Of a stretch of 64,000 nt of DNA, positions 6,066-14,161 are shown piece by piece. How positions within the stretch are numbered: position 1 is the first letter of the stretch; each line of letters starts with the position of its first letter. This DNA is from Comamonadaceae bacterium ALPHA2B (GTDB lineage Bacteria > Pseudomonadota > Gammaproteobacteria > Burkholderiales > Burkholderiaceae_C), in the NCBI GenBank assembly GCA_005503065.1, contig SCOE01000029.1, positions 1 to 64,000 on the forward strand. The letters run 5' to 3'. Below the pieces are notes generated by a model, which saw only the letters and a list, made by a program, of their open reading frames with translations, was not told the origin of the DNA and did no database searches. Both the position numbers and the translations under genes were made by a program.

Positions 6066-9000
6066 CTATCGTGGTTCCTGGTAGCCGAACGCCAGCGCTG
6101 CCGGGTTCGAGGTCTTGCCCTCGTTGAGGGCTTGCGCACCGGTGACGGTGCGATTGATCTGTGCGGCGGGCAGGCCCAGGAGCGAGCCCACGACGTTCAC
6201 CGCGGCTTTGCGGAATGCGTCGTCGAACTCGCCCTGAGATGCCTGCTTTGCGAAGGTGCCGGTGTCGGCGATGAAGCGCAGGCCGGCGGGGCCTTGGTAG
6301 TCGCGCGAGTGGTCGGACAGGCCCGCGGCGGTCTTCGCGGCCTCGGCGAACTCGCGGCCCACCACGAACAAGCCGAAGAGGAACCCGAGCTGCGCGCCAG
6401 CCAGCTTCTTGGCCAGCTTGTTCCAGTCGTCGTCGCCCGCATCGCCAGGCGTGAGGGCGTCCTTCAACAGCTCGCCGAACACCGCAGGCACCACGAACAG
6501 CAGCGCCATGTCGGCGGCCGTCTTGGCCGCGTTCTGGTTGGTCATGCCCTGGGCAACGCCGAGGTTGAGCGCGGTGTTCATGAAGCTGTAGAACACGGTG
6601 AACAGCTTCTGCGCCGGTCCGCCGCGCTCGATGGCCGACAGGTCTTTCGTCTGGCCGCCGCCCTGGGCGTCGATCACCGCCTGGTCGGCGAGCGCGACAG
6701 CACGATCCTCGGCCTGGCCATCGGCCGTGGCCTTCTCGTAGGCGCCCAGCCACGTCGGCACGTCGACCGCCTGCTGGAATCGCATCATCAGCACGTAGGC
6801 CGAGGCGTTCAGGCGCTCGCGCGCTGCGGTCTGGCCCTGCACCCGGTTGCGCAGCTCGTTGAGCTCCCGGAAGCGCGTGCGGGCCCGGCTGGCCATGAAG
6901 TCGCTTTTCTCGCTCACCTCGCGGGTTTTCGCGATCGGCGCGCCGATGTACTGCAGCACGCCCTTGCCCACCCAGCCGGCGCCCACGCGCACGATCGACT
7001 GCGTGATGCCCAGAGGCTGCATGGCGGCAGACATGACGTTGAAGCCCAGGCCGGCGATGCTCACCCCGTAGCGCAGGCGGCTGAGGGCCTTGTCGATGGC
7101 CTCCTGGGAGGCAGCATCACCCGCGGCGACCGCATCGCGCCACGTCTTGAACTGGCGCACCACCTCGGGGCCGTAGGTCTTGCGGATTGCCTCGTCGATC
7201 GTCTGCGACCGCAGGAGACGGTTCGCATCGATCAGCCACTCGTGCCAGGCCAGGTCGTGGATCACGTCGTTCACGCCGCCATACATGCCGTGCAGTGTGT
7301 AGAGCAGCGGCCGGCCGGTGACTTCCTCGGCCCGGGCCTTGGTGAAGCTGCGGCGCGTGGTTGCCGCACCATAGGCGCCCTTGAGCTGGTCGCGCGCGGC
7401 CTCTGCGTCCGCATGCTCCTCGGCGCGCACGCTGGCGGCAGGGTCGTACTTCACCGGGTAGTAGCCGCCGCGCAGCGTGCCGGCGTTGGTCGTCACGACC
7501 GGCGTGGCCTCGATCCATTCCGGCCCCTTGCCGAACACCCGCAGCTCCTTGGCGGCGATCAGCGGGCGGTAGCTCTCGAAGTGGTCCCAGATGGCCTGCA
7601 CCGCGTGCCACTCCTGGGCGGTCATGCTGTCGAGGATGGGCTGCAGCTGCTCCATGGTCCAGCCTTCACCCCCGAGCAGGCGCTGCAGGTTGCTCGCGTT
7701 GCCGGTGTTCAGGGCGATGGCGATCACCGATTCCCGGTTGAAGCTGCGGCCGACGCTGGGGAAGAACTTGCCTTTGCCGCCGAGCTTGCCGCCCTTCATG
7801 AGCGGCGCGACGATCTCCGACAGCTTGGCGGTGGCCTCGGCGCGCATGCGCGTTTCCATGTCGCCGGCGGCGTTGGCCGGGCGGATGAAGCGCTCCCACA
7901 TCGGGCCGCCGTCCTTGCCGCCGTCGATGATCCGGGCCCAGGTGGCCGCCTTGATGTGCGCGGCGCCGAAGCCTTTCACCAGGGCGAACCACCGGCCAGC
8001 GTTGGTCGTCGGCGTGCGGGTGTTGGCGGTGCGGCCGCGCGCGTTGGCGGCGATGCTGTCTGCCAGCTCGGTGCGCACGGCGTCGAACTCGCGCTGGTCC
8101 TTGGCCGTCAGGAGCTTGTTCTTCAGCCGGCCCAGGTGCTCGATCTGCTTCACCGTGTCGACCAGGCCGCGGAACTCGTCGACGCTAAGGTCCTTCACCG
8201 ACACCTTCGCGGCCTCGTTGAGCAGGTAGGCCGGCACGTCCGGCTCGATGCCGAGCTCGCGCTGCGATTCCACCCACTGCATCAGGCTCTTGCGCTTGGC
8301 GATCTCGGTGAGGCTGGTGCTGCGGCGGATGTCGAAACGCTCGAGAATTTGCTCGATGTGGTCGCGGTATTCCACCGGCAGGTCGGCTTTCACCACCCGG
8401 TCGAGATACTTGGCACCGCGCTCGACTTCGCGCTGCGCGTCGGCTGCTGCGCGCGAGGCCTGCAGGTTCACCAGCTCATTGCGCTTGTGCAGCGCGACCT
8501 CATCGGCCTTGCCGATCGACTGCATGGCCAGGCGGGCGCTGCGGGCCGCTGCGGCGCTGTACTGCTTCGGCCGCAGGTCTTTGATCTTCTGGCGCCCGAT
8601 CACCTGGGCGGCGTAGTCCTTGGCGGCGCGGGCCATCACGTCGACGCGGCCCTGCCGGCCGTCGGTGGCGCGCATCGTGGCCTTCAGCTCGGTGGCCACC
8701 ACCCGGGCGCGCACGTCGTTGGCGATGGCGGCCTCGGCGGCGCGCTCCAGGGCCTGCGGGCTGGAAATGTCGCCGTAGCGCTCCAGCATGCGCTGATCCG
8801 TCAGCGCCTCGATCATCTGCTGCGGCGGCTCGGCCAGCGCCAGCGCCTTCACCAACTGGTCGCCCGAGGTGAAGCCGGGGAACATCTCGGACACGATATC
8901 CGGGTCCATGCCCGTCTCTTCGGCGGTCATGTGCCGTTCGGCCAGCGTCTCGTAGGCCTTGGCGTCCAGCGCCTTCACCAGGCTGGAGCGCAGGCGCCCC

Positions 9001-11774
9001 GACGACTGCACGGTATCGATCGACTCCTGGGTCTGGGTGCCCGGCAGGACGCGGTTCTCGCGGCCCGTCAGGAACTGCCAGGCCTGATAGATCGGCTCGG
9101 CCATCACCTCTTTGGTGACCTCGGTCTGCACCTCGGCGCGCAGGGCGTCCGCCTCGCGCGTGGCGGCTTTCAGCGCCTTCGCCTTGGCCTTGCTCATCCA
9201 GCGCATGTCGCCCAGCATCCGGCCGGCGAGCTGCGCGGTGGCCTCGTCGGTGGCGGCGCGGTTGAGCGCCTGATAGGCGGCGTATTCCTCGGCGGTCATG
9301 CCCGCCTGCTCGGCCGACTGGAAGAGGGGCCCAAGGTCACGCGCGGCCTCTGCGGCGCGGATCGCCTGGTCGCTGGCGAGCATGCGGTCCATGACCTGGC
9401 GCACCTCGTCGGTGAGGTTGCTGTTCAGGTTGGCGATCTGCTTGTAGATCGACACCAGCCACGCCCGGAAGCGCTGAAAGATGCTCTGCAGCTCGGTGCT
9501 GGGCGCCTGGCCTTCCATCAGGTAGCGCTCGAACGACCGCGCGAACTGCTCATGCGCGCCGCGCTTGGCATCGATATCGCTGCCGAGCCACTCGGCCAGA
9601 GCGGTGGTGTTCGGGCCGCCCTTGGTGCCGAACCAGGCGAGCAGGGTGTCCATGTCGGCGGCGATCTGCCGCTCGGCTTCGGTGATCACGTCGCCGTCGG
9701 CTTCGCGTCCGCGGATGCGTGCAGCGAGGTCCGCCTGAACCTCCAGGAAGAAATGGCCGCTTTCGTGCAGGAGCGAGGACAGGTCCGCGCCCTTCAGGAG
9801 CGAGATTACGCTGCGGCTCTGGGTGATGTCCCGGCCGAACGCGAGCTGTGCACGCGGGCCGGATGCTCTCTTTTTTGTAGCTGCTCGCCCAGGCGTGGCG
9901 GGCGCTGCGGCCTGATTCGGCTCACCATTGCCGGCCTGGTCCAAGCGCTGCGCCCCCGTGGCGGTGCTCGACGTGATGCCGAGCTGATAGCGCTGCAGGA
10001 ACTCGTCGGGCGACATGCCGGCGCGCGCGGCCTGGCTCTCGTAGAAGCTGCCGAGCATGGTGGCGTAGGCCTGATTTACCGACGCGGTAAACCGCCCGGC
10101 CGTCGCGAGCTGCTGCTCGAAATGCGCCCGGACGGCGCCGCTCGTCTGTTCCTGCTGCTGGGCCTGCACGCCGGCGCCCACAGCCTTCTCGACCTCCTGC
10201 TGCAGCGCCTCGCCCTGGTTGAGCAGGAACTGCGCGGCCTCGGCCTTGCTCATGGCGTCCGGCGACTCGCGCAGGTGCTCGAGCAGCGGCTGGGTGAGCT
10301 TCGGGTCTGCAGCCAGCAGCTCGGCCACTGGAATGCGGATGTCGGCGCCTGGCACGGTGTTCTCGGGCGTGAACTGCTCGGCCACCGACGGCGCGATGCG
10401 CGCGAGGGTCTGGGCATCGATGCCGCCCTGGTTCAGCACGTTGGCCAGGGTCTGCGCGTCGATGTAAAGCTCGGTCGGGGCCTTGCCGCCCTCGTTGGCG
10501 TCCGCCACCTGCTGCACGAAGTCGCGGAAGCTCTCGGGGTCGCGCTGGCGCAGCTTGCTCTCGGCCGCGGTTTTGGCCATGTCCTCGACGGTCTTGGCGG
10601 TCGTGGTGGCCGCCTCCGCCTGGCGCTGGATGCCGGCGGCGTTGTCCGCGGCGGTCTGCATCGCATGCACGATCGTGGTCTGGCCGCCCACGCCGATCAC
10701 CGTAGCGATGAGCGTCTGGGCCATGGCGCCCGGCCGCTCGGCCATGTAGTCGCCGAAGGTCTTGCTCTTGTTCTCGGGCAGCACGGCCCATTCGTTGAGA
10801 TCCTGCAGCGCCGTGGCGATCTGTTCGCCGGGCACCTCGGCCTTGGTCTGGTGCCAGAGCGTTTTCCACAGCGAGCTGCCGTTCTTCAGGTCGCCCAGCA
10901 GCTTGTGCATGGGCAGCTTCTCCGTCGCGTACTCGATGGCGGCCTGCGAAGCTGCGAAGGGGAGGGCGCGCTCCATCGGAACGCCTTGCTCGCGGGCTTG
11001 CTGGTAGGACTGCCCACCGGACTCGGCGGTCATGCCGGCCAGCGCCGCGGTGGCGCCAACAGGGCCGAGGAGCACCAACGGCAGGTACTTGAGGTTCTGG
11101 CCTGCCGACTGCACGCCGCTGGAGACGCCACCGGACACGATGCCGGCCTGCGCCGGCGCGATGCGCTGGGCCTCCGCTTCGGTGTCGCGGCCGATCTGTG
11201 CGAAGCCCTCGGCGATGCGTCGGTAGGGGTTGCCGCCTGCAACGCCTTGCTGCTCGGCTGTGCGCAGCCACGGGAACACCGCCTCCGCCGCTGCGGCGTT
11301 GACATCGGCACCGGCCCGGAAAAAGCCCGAGGCCGCGGTCGACGAGCGCAGGTAGACGCCGGTGTAGAGGTCGCGCAGCAGGCCGCCGGTGTCGTCGGCG
11401 CTGGTGACGTACCGGGTGGCCTTGGCCGTTGCGGTCAGCATGCCCTCCAGCGTGGTCAGCGACCCCGTGTCGTCGTGCGCCACGTCCGCGTTTCGCTGGT
11501 CGGTCAGCCAGGTGGCAGTGACCGGGTTCATGCGAGCGATCGCGCTCGCGTCGATGCCCTGGAATGCGGCCTGCTGGCGCACTGCGTCTGGCATGGCCCT
11601 GGCCGTGTCGATCGGCACGCCAGTGGCCGCCGCGATCTTCTGCAGCTCCACCTCATAGTCGGGCTTGCGCTCGACCGCGACGGAAAGAGTCGTGCGCAGG
11701 GCGGTTTCCGGCGAGGGCGCGGCGCCGGCCATGAAGCTGGAGACGGCGGCGTCGGCGTCGAACTGGTCAGCCAT
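6066..11774 (-). CDS. Giant polyvalent phage virion protein with zincin-like HESGH motif, 1902 aa
   Basis: This is the longest gene of the window. Its N-terminal half is helical and rich in Gln, Ala and Glu. An HESGH motif at about residue 669 fits the HExxH zinc-peptidase signature. The middle is strongly helical and charged, and the C-terminal third contains a hydrophobic stretch (about residues 1750-1830: LFVVPAVFGELL, LGFLFGLFVVG). The plan matches the large 'polyvalent' proteins of podovirus-like phages, which are packed in the head and ejected with the DNA. The start MADQFDAD at 11774 follows a plausible ribosome site. It overlaps the upstream gene by eight bases. Proteolytic activity is inferred from one motif. 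Confidence 0.72.
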   Translation of the reverse strand: MADQFDADAAVSSFMAGAAPSPETALRTTLSVAVERKPDYEVELQKIAAATGVPIDTARAMPDAVRQQAAFQGIDASAIARMNPVTATWLTDQRNADVAHDDTGSLTTLEGMLTATAKATRYVTSADDTGGLLRDLYTGVYLRSSTAASGFFRAGADVNAAAAEAVFPWLRTAEQQGVAGGNPYRRIAEGFAQIGRDTEAEAQRIAPAQAGIVSGGVSSGVQSAGQNLKYLPLVLLGPVGATAALAGMTAESGGQSYQQAREQGVPMERALPFAASQAAIEYATEKLPMHKLLGDLKNGSSLWKTLWHQTKAEVPGEQIATALQDLNEWAVLPENKSKTFGDYMAERPGAMAQTLIATVIGVGGQTTIVHAMQTAADNAAGIQRQAEAATTTAKTVEDMAKTAAESKLRQRDPESFRDFVQQVADANEGGKAPTELYIDAQTLANVLNQGGIDAQTLARIAPSVAEQFTPENTVPGADIRIPVAELLAADPKLTQPLLEHLRESPDAMSKAEAAQFLLNQGEALQQEVEKAVGAGVQAQQQEQTSGAVRAHFEQQLATAGRFTASVNQAYATMLGSFYESQAARAGMSPDEFLQRYQLGITSSTATGAQRLDQAGNGEPNQAAAPATPGRAATKKRASGPRAQLAFGRDITQSRSVISLLKGADLSSLLHESGHFFLEVQADLAARIRGREADGDVITEAERQIAADMDTLLAWFGTKGGPNTTALAEWLGSDIDAKRGAHEQFARSFERYLMEGQAPSTELQSIFQRFRAWLVSIYKQIANLNSNLTDEVRQVMDRMLASDQAIRAAEAARDLGPLFQSAEQAGMTAEEYAAYQALNRAATDEATAQLAGRMLGDMRWMSKAKAKALKAATREADALRAEVQTEVTKEVMAEPIYQAWQFLTGRENRVLPGTQTQESIDTVQSSGRLRSSLVKALDAKAYETLAERHMTAEETGMDPDIVSEMFPGFTSGDQLVKALALAEPPQQMIEALTDQRMLERYGDISSPQALERAAEAAIANDVRARVVATELKATMRATDGRQGRVDVMARAAKDYAAQVIGRQKIKDLRPKQYSAAAARSARLAMQSIGKADEVALHKRNELVNLQASRAAADAQREVERGAKYLDRVVKADLPVEYRDHIEQILERFDIRRSTSLTEIAKRKSLMQWVESQRELGIEPDVPAYLLNEAAKVSVKDLSVDEFRGLVDTVKQIEHLGRLKNKLLTAKDQREFDAVRTELADSIAANARGRTANTRTPTTNAGRWFALVKGFGAAHIKAATWARIIDGGKDGGPMWERFIRPANAAGDMETRMRAEATAKLSEIVAPLMKGGKLGGKGKFFPSVGRSFNRESVIAIALNTGNASNLQRLLGGEGWTMEQLQPILDSMTAQEWHAVQAIWDHFESYRPLIAAKELRVFGKGPEWIEATPVVTTNAGTLRGGYYPVKYDPAASVRAEEHADAEAARDQLKGAYGAATTRRSFTKARAEEVTGRPLLYTLHGMYGGVNDVIHDLAWHEWLIDANRLLRSQTIDEAIRKTYGPEVVRQFKTWRDAVAAGDAASQEAIDKALSRLRYGVSIAGLGFNVMSAAMQPLGITQSIVRVGAGWVGKGVLQYIGAPIAKTREVSEKSDFMASRARTRFRELNELRNRVQGQTAARERLNASAYVLMMRFQQAVDVPTWLGAYEKATADGQAEDRAVALADQAVIDAQGGGQTKDLSAIERGGPAQKLFTVFYSFMNTALNLGVAQGMTNQNAAKTAADMALLFVVPAVFGELLKDALTPGDAGDDDWNKLAKKLAGAQLGFLFGLFVVGREFAEAAKTAAGLSDHSRDYQGPAGLRFIADTGTFAKQASQGEFDDAFRKAAVNVVGSLLGLPAAQINRTVTGAQALNEGKTSNPAALAFGYQEPR

Positions 11775-12021
11775 TGGCCTCCTCGGTCTCAAGTCGGTGC
11801 AGCCGGCGCTCGGTCATCTTGTACGCAAGGCCGCCAGGTTCGAGGAGCGCCAGCCGCTCCCGCGCTTCGGCTGCGGTCTTGGGAAGGCCGGGGCCGGGGT
11901 TGTTGACACGCTCGGCGCGCAGCTTTCGCATGCGTTCGCAAAGGCCCACCAAGCCGGCCGCCTCATCCTTGATCTGTTCCAGGCGCTTGTTCAAGGCCGC
12001 GATGCCTGCGCGAATGCTCAT
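11767..12021 (-). CDS. Small coiled-coil phage protein, 84 aa
   Basis: The product begins MSIRAGIAALNKRLEQIKDE and is almost entirely charged helix, consistent with a coiled coil. It overlaps the DUF5681 gene upstream by four bases and the giant virion gene downstream by eight, the tight spacing of a translationally coupled phage operon. No domain is recognised; a role in virion assembly is inferred only from position. Confidence 0.6.
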   Translation of the reverse strand: MSIRAGIAALNKRLEQIKDEAAGLVGLCERMRKLRAERVNNPGPGLPKTAAEARERLALLEPGGLAYKMTERRLHRLETEEANG

Positions 12022-12416
12022 TTGGCGATCCTCTTCTTCAGTTCCTCGATCTCACGTGCCAGCTCATCCGACTCACGCACCCGCGCTGCCTGGCCCAGCC
12101 CGGAGAGGAGCTGCGCAGCGATGTCCGGCGCGAGCTGCCCTTCGGCTGCGGCCTTGATGACCATCTGCGCCTGCTCGGTGGGCGTGAGCGCTGCAGCGAC
12201 ACCGGGCAGGACCACCGGGGCCGCCTCTGGCTTGAGCGCCGGCAGGCCGCGCTCCAGCAGCGTGCGCGCGGCCAGCACGTCGCCGGCCTTGGCCTGCTCC
12301 ACCAGCTTGTTGACGATGGCCGGCAATTCCTTCTCGATGCCCTTGCGCAGCACAGTGCGGGCCGTGCTGCGTGGCCGGCCGCTCGGGTTTCCGCTCTGGC
12401 CCTTCTGAAACTTCAT
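12018..12416 (-). CDS. DUF5681-type phage protein, 132 aa
   Basis: The first residues, MKFQKGQSGNPSGRPRSTAR, contain the hallmark KGQSGNPxGRP of DUF5681 proteins, which are often encoded beside small-terminase or packaging genes in prophages. The rest is an Ala/Glu-rich helical body ending in a basic coiled coil (EIEELKKRIAK). The basic, glycine-containing N-terminus suggests nucleic-acid contact. It lies three bases from the gene upstream and overlaps the one downstream. No terminase large subunit is found near it, which is unusual for this family's context. Confidence 0.7.
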   Translation of the reverse strand: MKFQKGQSGNPSGRPRSTARTVLRKGIEKELPAIVNKLVEQAKAGDVLAARTLLERGLPALKPEAAPVVLPGVAAALTPTEQAQMVIKAAAEGQLAPDIAAQLLSGLGQAARVRESDELAREIEELKKRIAK

Positions 12417-12419
12417 CGA

Positions 12420-12866
12420 TCACTTGAGCTTGCCGGCCTTGCGCGCTTCCACCGCCCGGCGGGCGAGCGCTGCCACGACGCTGGGGTGCGACCCAAGCCC
12501 GGTGCTCTTGAGCTTCGCCAACAGCTTGGCGTCCGACTGGATGAGCTTGCGCGTGTCGGCGAGCACCTGGCCGGCGCTGTCCCCGTATTCCTGGCGCAGG
12601 TGTTCCTCGCTGCGAGTGGTCCAGCCTTGCACCTGCTCCTCGGTCACCTTGCCGCGCGCGGCGGTGGCCATGGCGTCGCCGAAGGCCTCGGCCTCGGTGG
12701 CGTTCAGGCCGTAGCGCTGGGCAAGCTGCGGCAGTTCCTGCGCGCTGGCCTTCGCCTGCTCGGGCGTGGCCAGGGTTGCGAGGTGCGCCTGCTCCAGCGC
12801 GCGCGTGGCGCTCTGGTAGATCTCGGTGCCCCCGTACAGCGTGGCTGCGGTGTCAGCGTCAGACAT
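12420..12866 (-). CDS. Helical phage hypothetical protein, 148 aa
   Basis: The acidic, alanine-rich helical protein begins MSDADTAATLYGG and ends in a basic tail (RRAVEARKAGKLK). An AGGAGG site six bases before the ATG at 12866 decides this start over an ATG two codons upstream. The composition resembles scaffolding or other minor structural proteins of phages, but I do not recognise a family. The gene overlaps the upstream coiled-coil gene by eight bases, so it belongs to the same operon. Confidence 0.6.
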   Translation of the reverse strand: MSDADTAATLYGGTEIYQSATRALEQAHLATLATPEQAKASAQELPQLAQRYGLNATEAEAFGDAMATAARGKVTEEQVQGWTTRSEEHLRQEYGDSAGQVLADTRKLIQSDAKLLAKLKSTGLGSHPSVVAALARRAVEARKAGKLK

Positions 12867-13530
12867 TTCCATCCTCCTGCGCTTCGATGGGTGCGAGCGC
12901 GCGGGCGATCTCGCGGTCTAGCGTGTCGGCGCACATGTCGGCGCGGCTGCGCGCCATCTGCGTCATGGACTGCTGTCGGGCGTCGGCATGCCCCTGGATA
13001 ACGCTGCGGATTTGCTCGACCAAGGGCAAGCGCGCACCGCCGTCGACCAAGTACGGGCTTGAGTGGCGCCGTTCGGCAGGGACGATGGCGCCCACGACCT
13101 TGGCATGCGCCTGGCCCGCACGCGCGTCGATCAGGTCGTAATCGGCCTTCAGCTCGACCAGCTTGGCCAGGCAGGCGTCCAGCTCTTTGGCCTTGGCGAT
13201 GCGCTCATTGGCGATGCGCTTCGCCGTGTCGGCCTCGTTGCGGATGGTGCGGGCGCGTTCCCGAATGCGGGACGCCTCGTCCAGCTTGCTCGCGTGCTCG
13301 GCGGCGCGCCGGTAGTCGTCCAGCTCCTCGCGGATGGCTCGAGTGCGCGAGCGCAGTTCGTCGCGCCGGGCGCGCAGATCGGCATTGCCCGGGTCGCGGG
13401 CCAGCTTCACAAGCAGGTCGTTGAGCTCATGCTCGTGTGCCGCAAGCTCGCGGGAGAGGCCACCGGTGACGGTGGCGATGTTGGCGCTGTGGGTGTTGGT
13501 CATGGTCGGCGTGGTTTCGACGATGACCAA
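12859..13530 (-). CDS. Long coiled-coil phage protein, about 223 aa
   Basis: After a short N-terminal segment the protein is mostly heptad-like charged helix from about residue 30 to 140 (ELAAHEHELNDLLVKLARD; RDELRSRTRAIREELDDY). A globular-looking C-terminal part follows, with SSPYLVDGGARLPLVEQIRS. The TTG at 13530 has a GAAGGA ribosome site and lies eight bases after the preceding stop. The first ATG, at 13503, lacks such a site but would give a protein only nine residues shorter. No family is recognised. Confidence 0.58.
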   Translation of the reverse strand: MVIVETTPTMTNTHSANIATVTGGLSRELAAHEHELNDLLVKLARDPGNADLRARRDELRSRTRAIREELDDYRRAAEHASKLDEASRIRERARTIRNEADTAKRIANERIAKAKELDACLAKLVELKADYDLIDARAGQAHAKVVGAIVPAERRHSSPYLVDGGARLPLVEQIRSVIQGHADARQQSMTQMARSRADMCADTLDREIARALAPIEAQEDGNV

Positions 13531-13537
13531 TGGTCCT

Positions 13538-14161
13538 TCAGGCCTCCCGATCTGCCGATAGAGGCGGAACGGAAGCGGAACAGAAGCGGAAAAAATCCGG
13601 GTCGTCCACGATCAGGAAGCCGGCCGCATAGGGGATGGTTGCAACCACCTTGCCCCCATCGCAGGATACGCGGAGGTTCGCGAGCACCGGTTGCAGGTCG
13701 GGGCAGACCTCGGCCATCTGCTTGCCGGCGTAGGCTAGGGCGTCCTGAATCTTGGCGCGGCGCTTCGCGAGGTCTTCGTCGTGCCGCAGATCGGTCACGT
13801 CGATGCGCACGCCGCGCTCAAGGAGGACGCGGCGCAGGAGGTCTGTCGCGTAGCGCGTTGTCGCGCTCGGACTCCACGCCCGTTCACATCCCAGCCGGCC
13901 AATGCGGAAGTGCGCGGCAGCTGAGCCTTCCACCTGGAGCCGCTGCACGATGATTGCGCGCCCTGATGCTGCCTGCCCTATCAGGCGGTCGCCGGTGCTC
14001 GCGAATATTTGCGCGTTCGGCTGAACCCGATTGCTCGCCCCTTGCTGAACTTGCTGTACCCCATAGGGTGGTACAGCAAGTTCAGCAGTGCTGGGGTTGC
14101 TGAAAACTGCTGATTCAGCAACTCCAGCAAGTCCAGCACCTGCAATTTTTTGCGCGTTCAT
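13538..14161 (-). CDS. Hypothetical phage protein whose 5' end carries an origin-like repeat cluster, 207 aa
   Basis: The start ATG overlaps the stop of the primase gene by four bases, so translation is coupled. The first 45 residues are low-complexity (Ala, Gly, Val, Gln; AELAVPPYGVQQVQQGAS) because the DNA there is a dense array of inverted repeats. The remaining 160 residues look globular (RRVLLERGVRIDVTDLRHDE; YAAGFLIVDDPDFFRF). The N-terminal part may exist only to accommodate DNA sites. I recognise no domain. A role alongside replication is inferred from its place next to the primase. Confidence 0.6.
   Translation of the reverse strand: MNAQKIAGAGLAGVAESAVFSNPSTAELAVPPYGVQQVQQGASNRVQPNAQIFASTGDRLIGQAASGRAIIVQRLQVEGSAAAHFRIGRLGCERAWSPSATTRYATDLLRRVLLERGVRIDVTDLRHDEDLAKRRAKIQDALAYAGKQMAEVCPDLQPVLANLRVSCDGGKVVATIPYAAGFLIVDDPDFFRFCSASVPPLSADREA
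14041..14140. repeat. Cluster of TNCAGCAAG units in inverted and direct order (candidate origin)
   Basis: About nine copies of TNCAGCAAG or its complement CTTGCTGNA lie within 100 bases, spaced mostly 9-10 bases apart. They create a 17-bp perfect inverted repeat (14044-14060 with 14070-14086, 9-base loop) and a second 8-bp one (14097-14104 with 14114-14121). The cluster is inside the gene immediately downstream of the primase-polymerase gene, a common place for a phage origin. It may instead be an operator or a translational control hairpin. Confidence 0.6.

Noticed and set aside
6132-11906. A 1924-codon open frame on the plus strand opposite the giant virion gene
   Set aside because: It mirrors the minus-strand gene in a high-GC region, has a His/Arg/Leu-rich low-information composition, lacks a family motif and a ribosome site, and its length follows from codon bias on the other strand.
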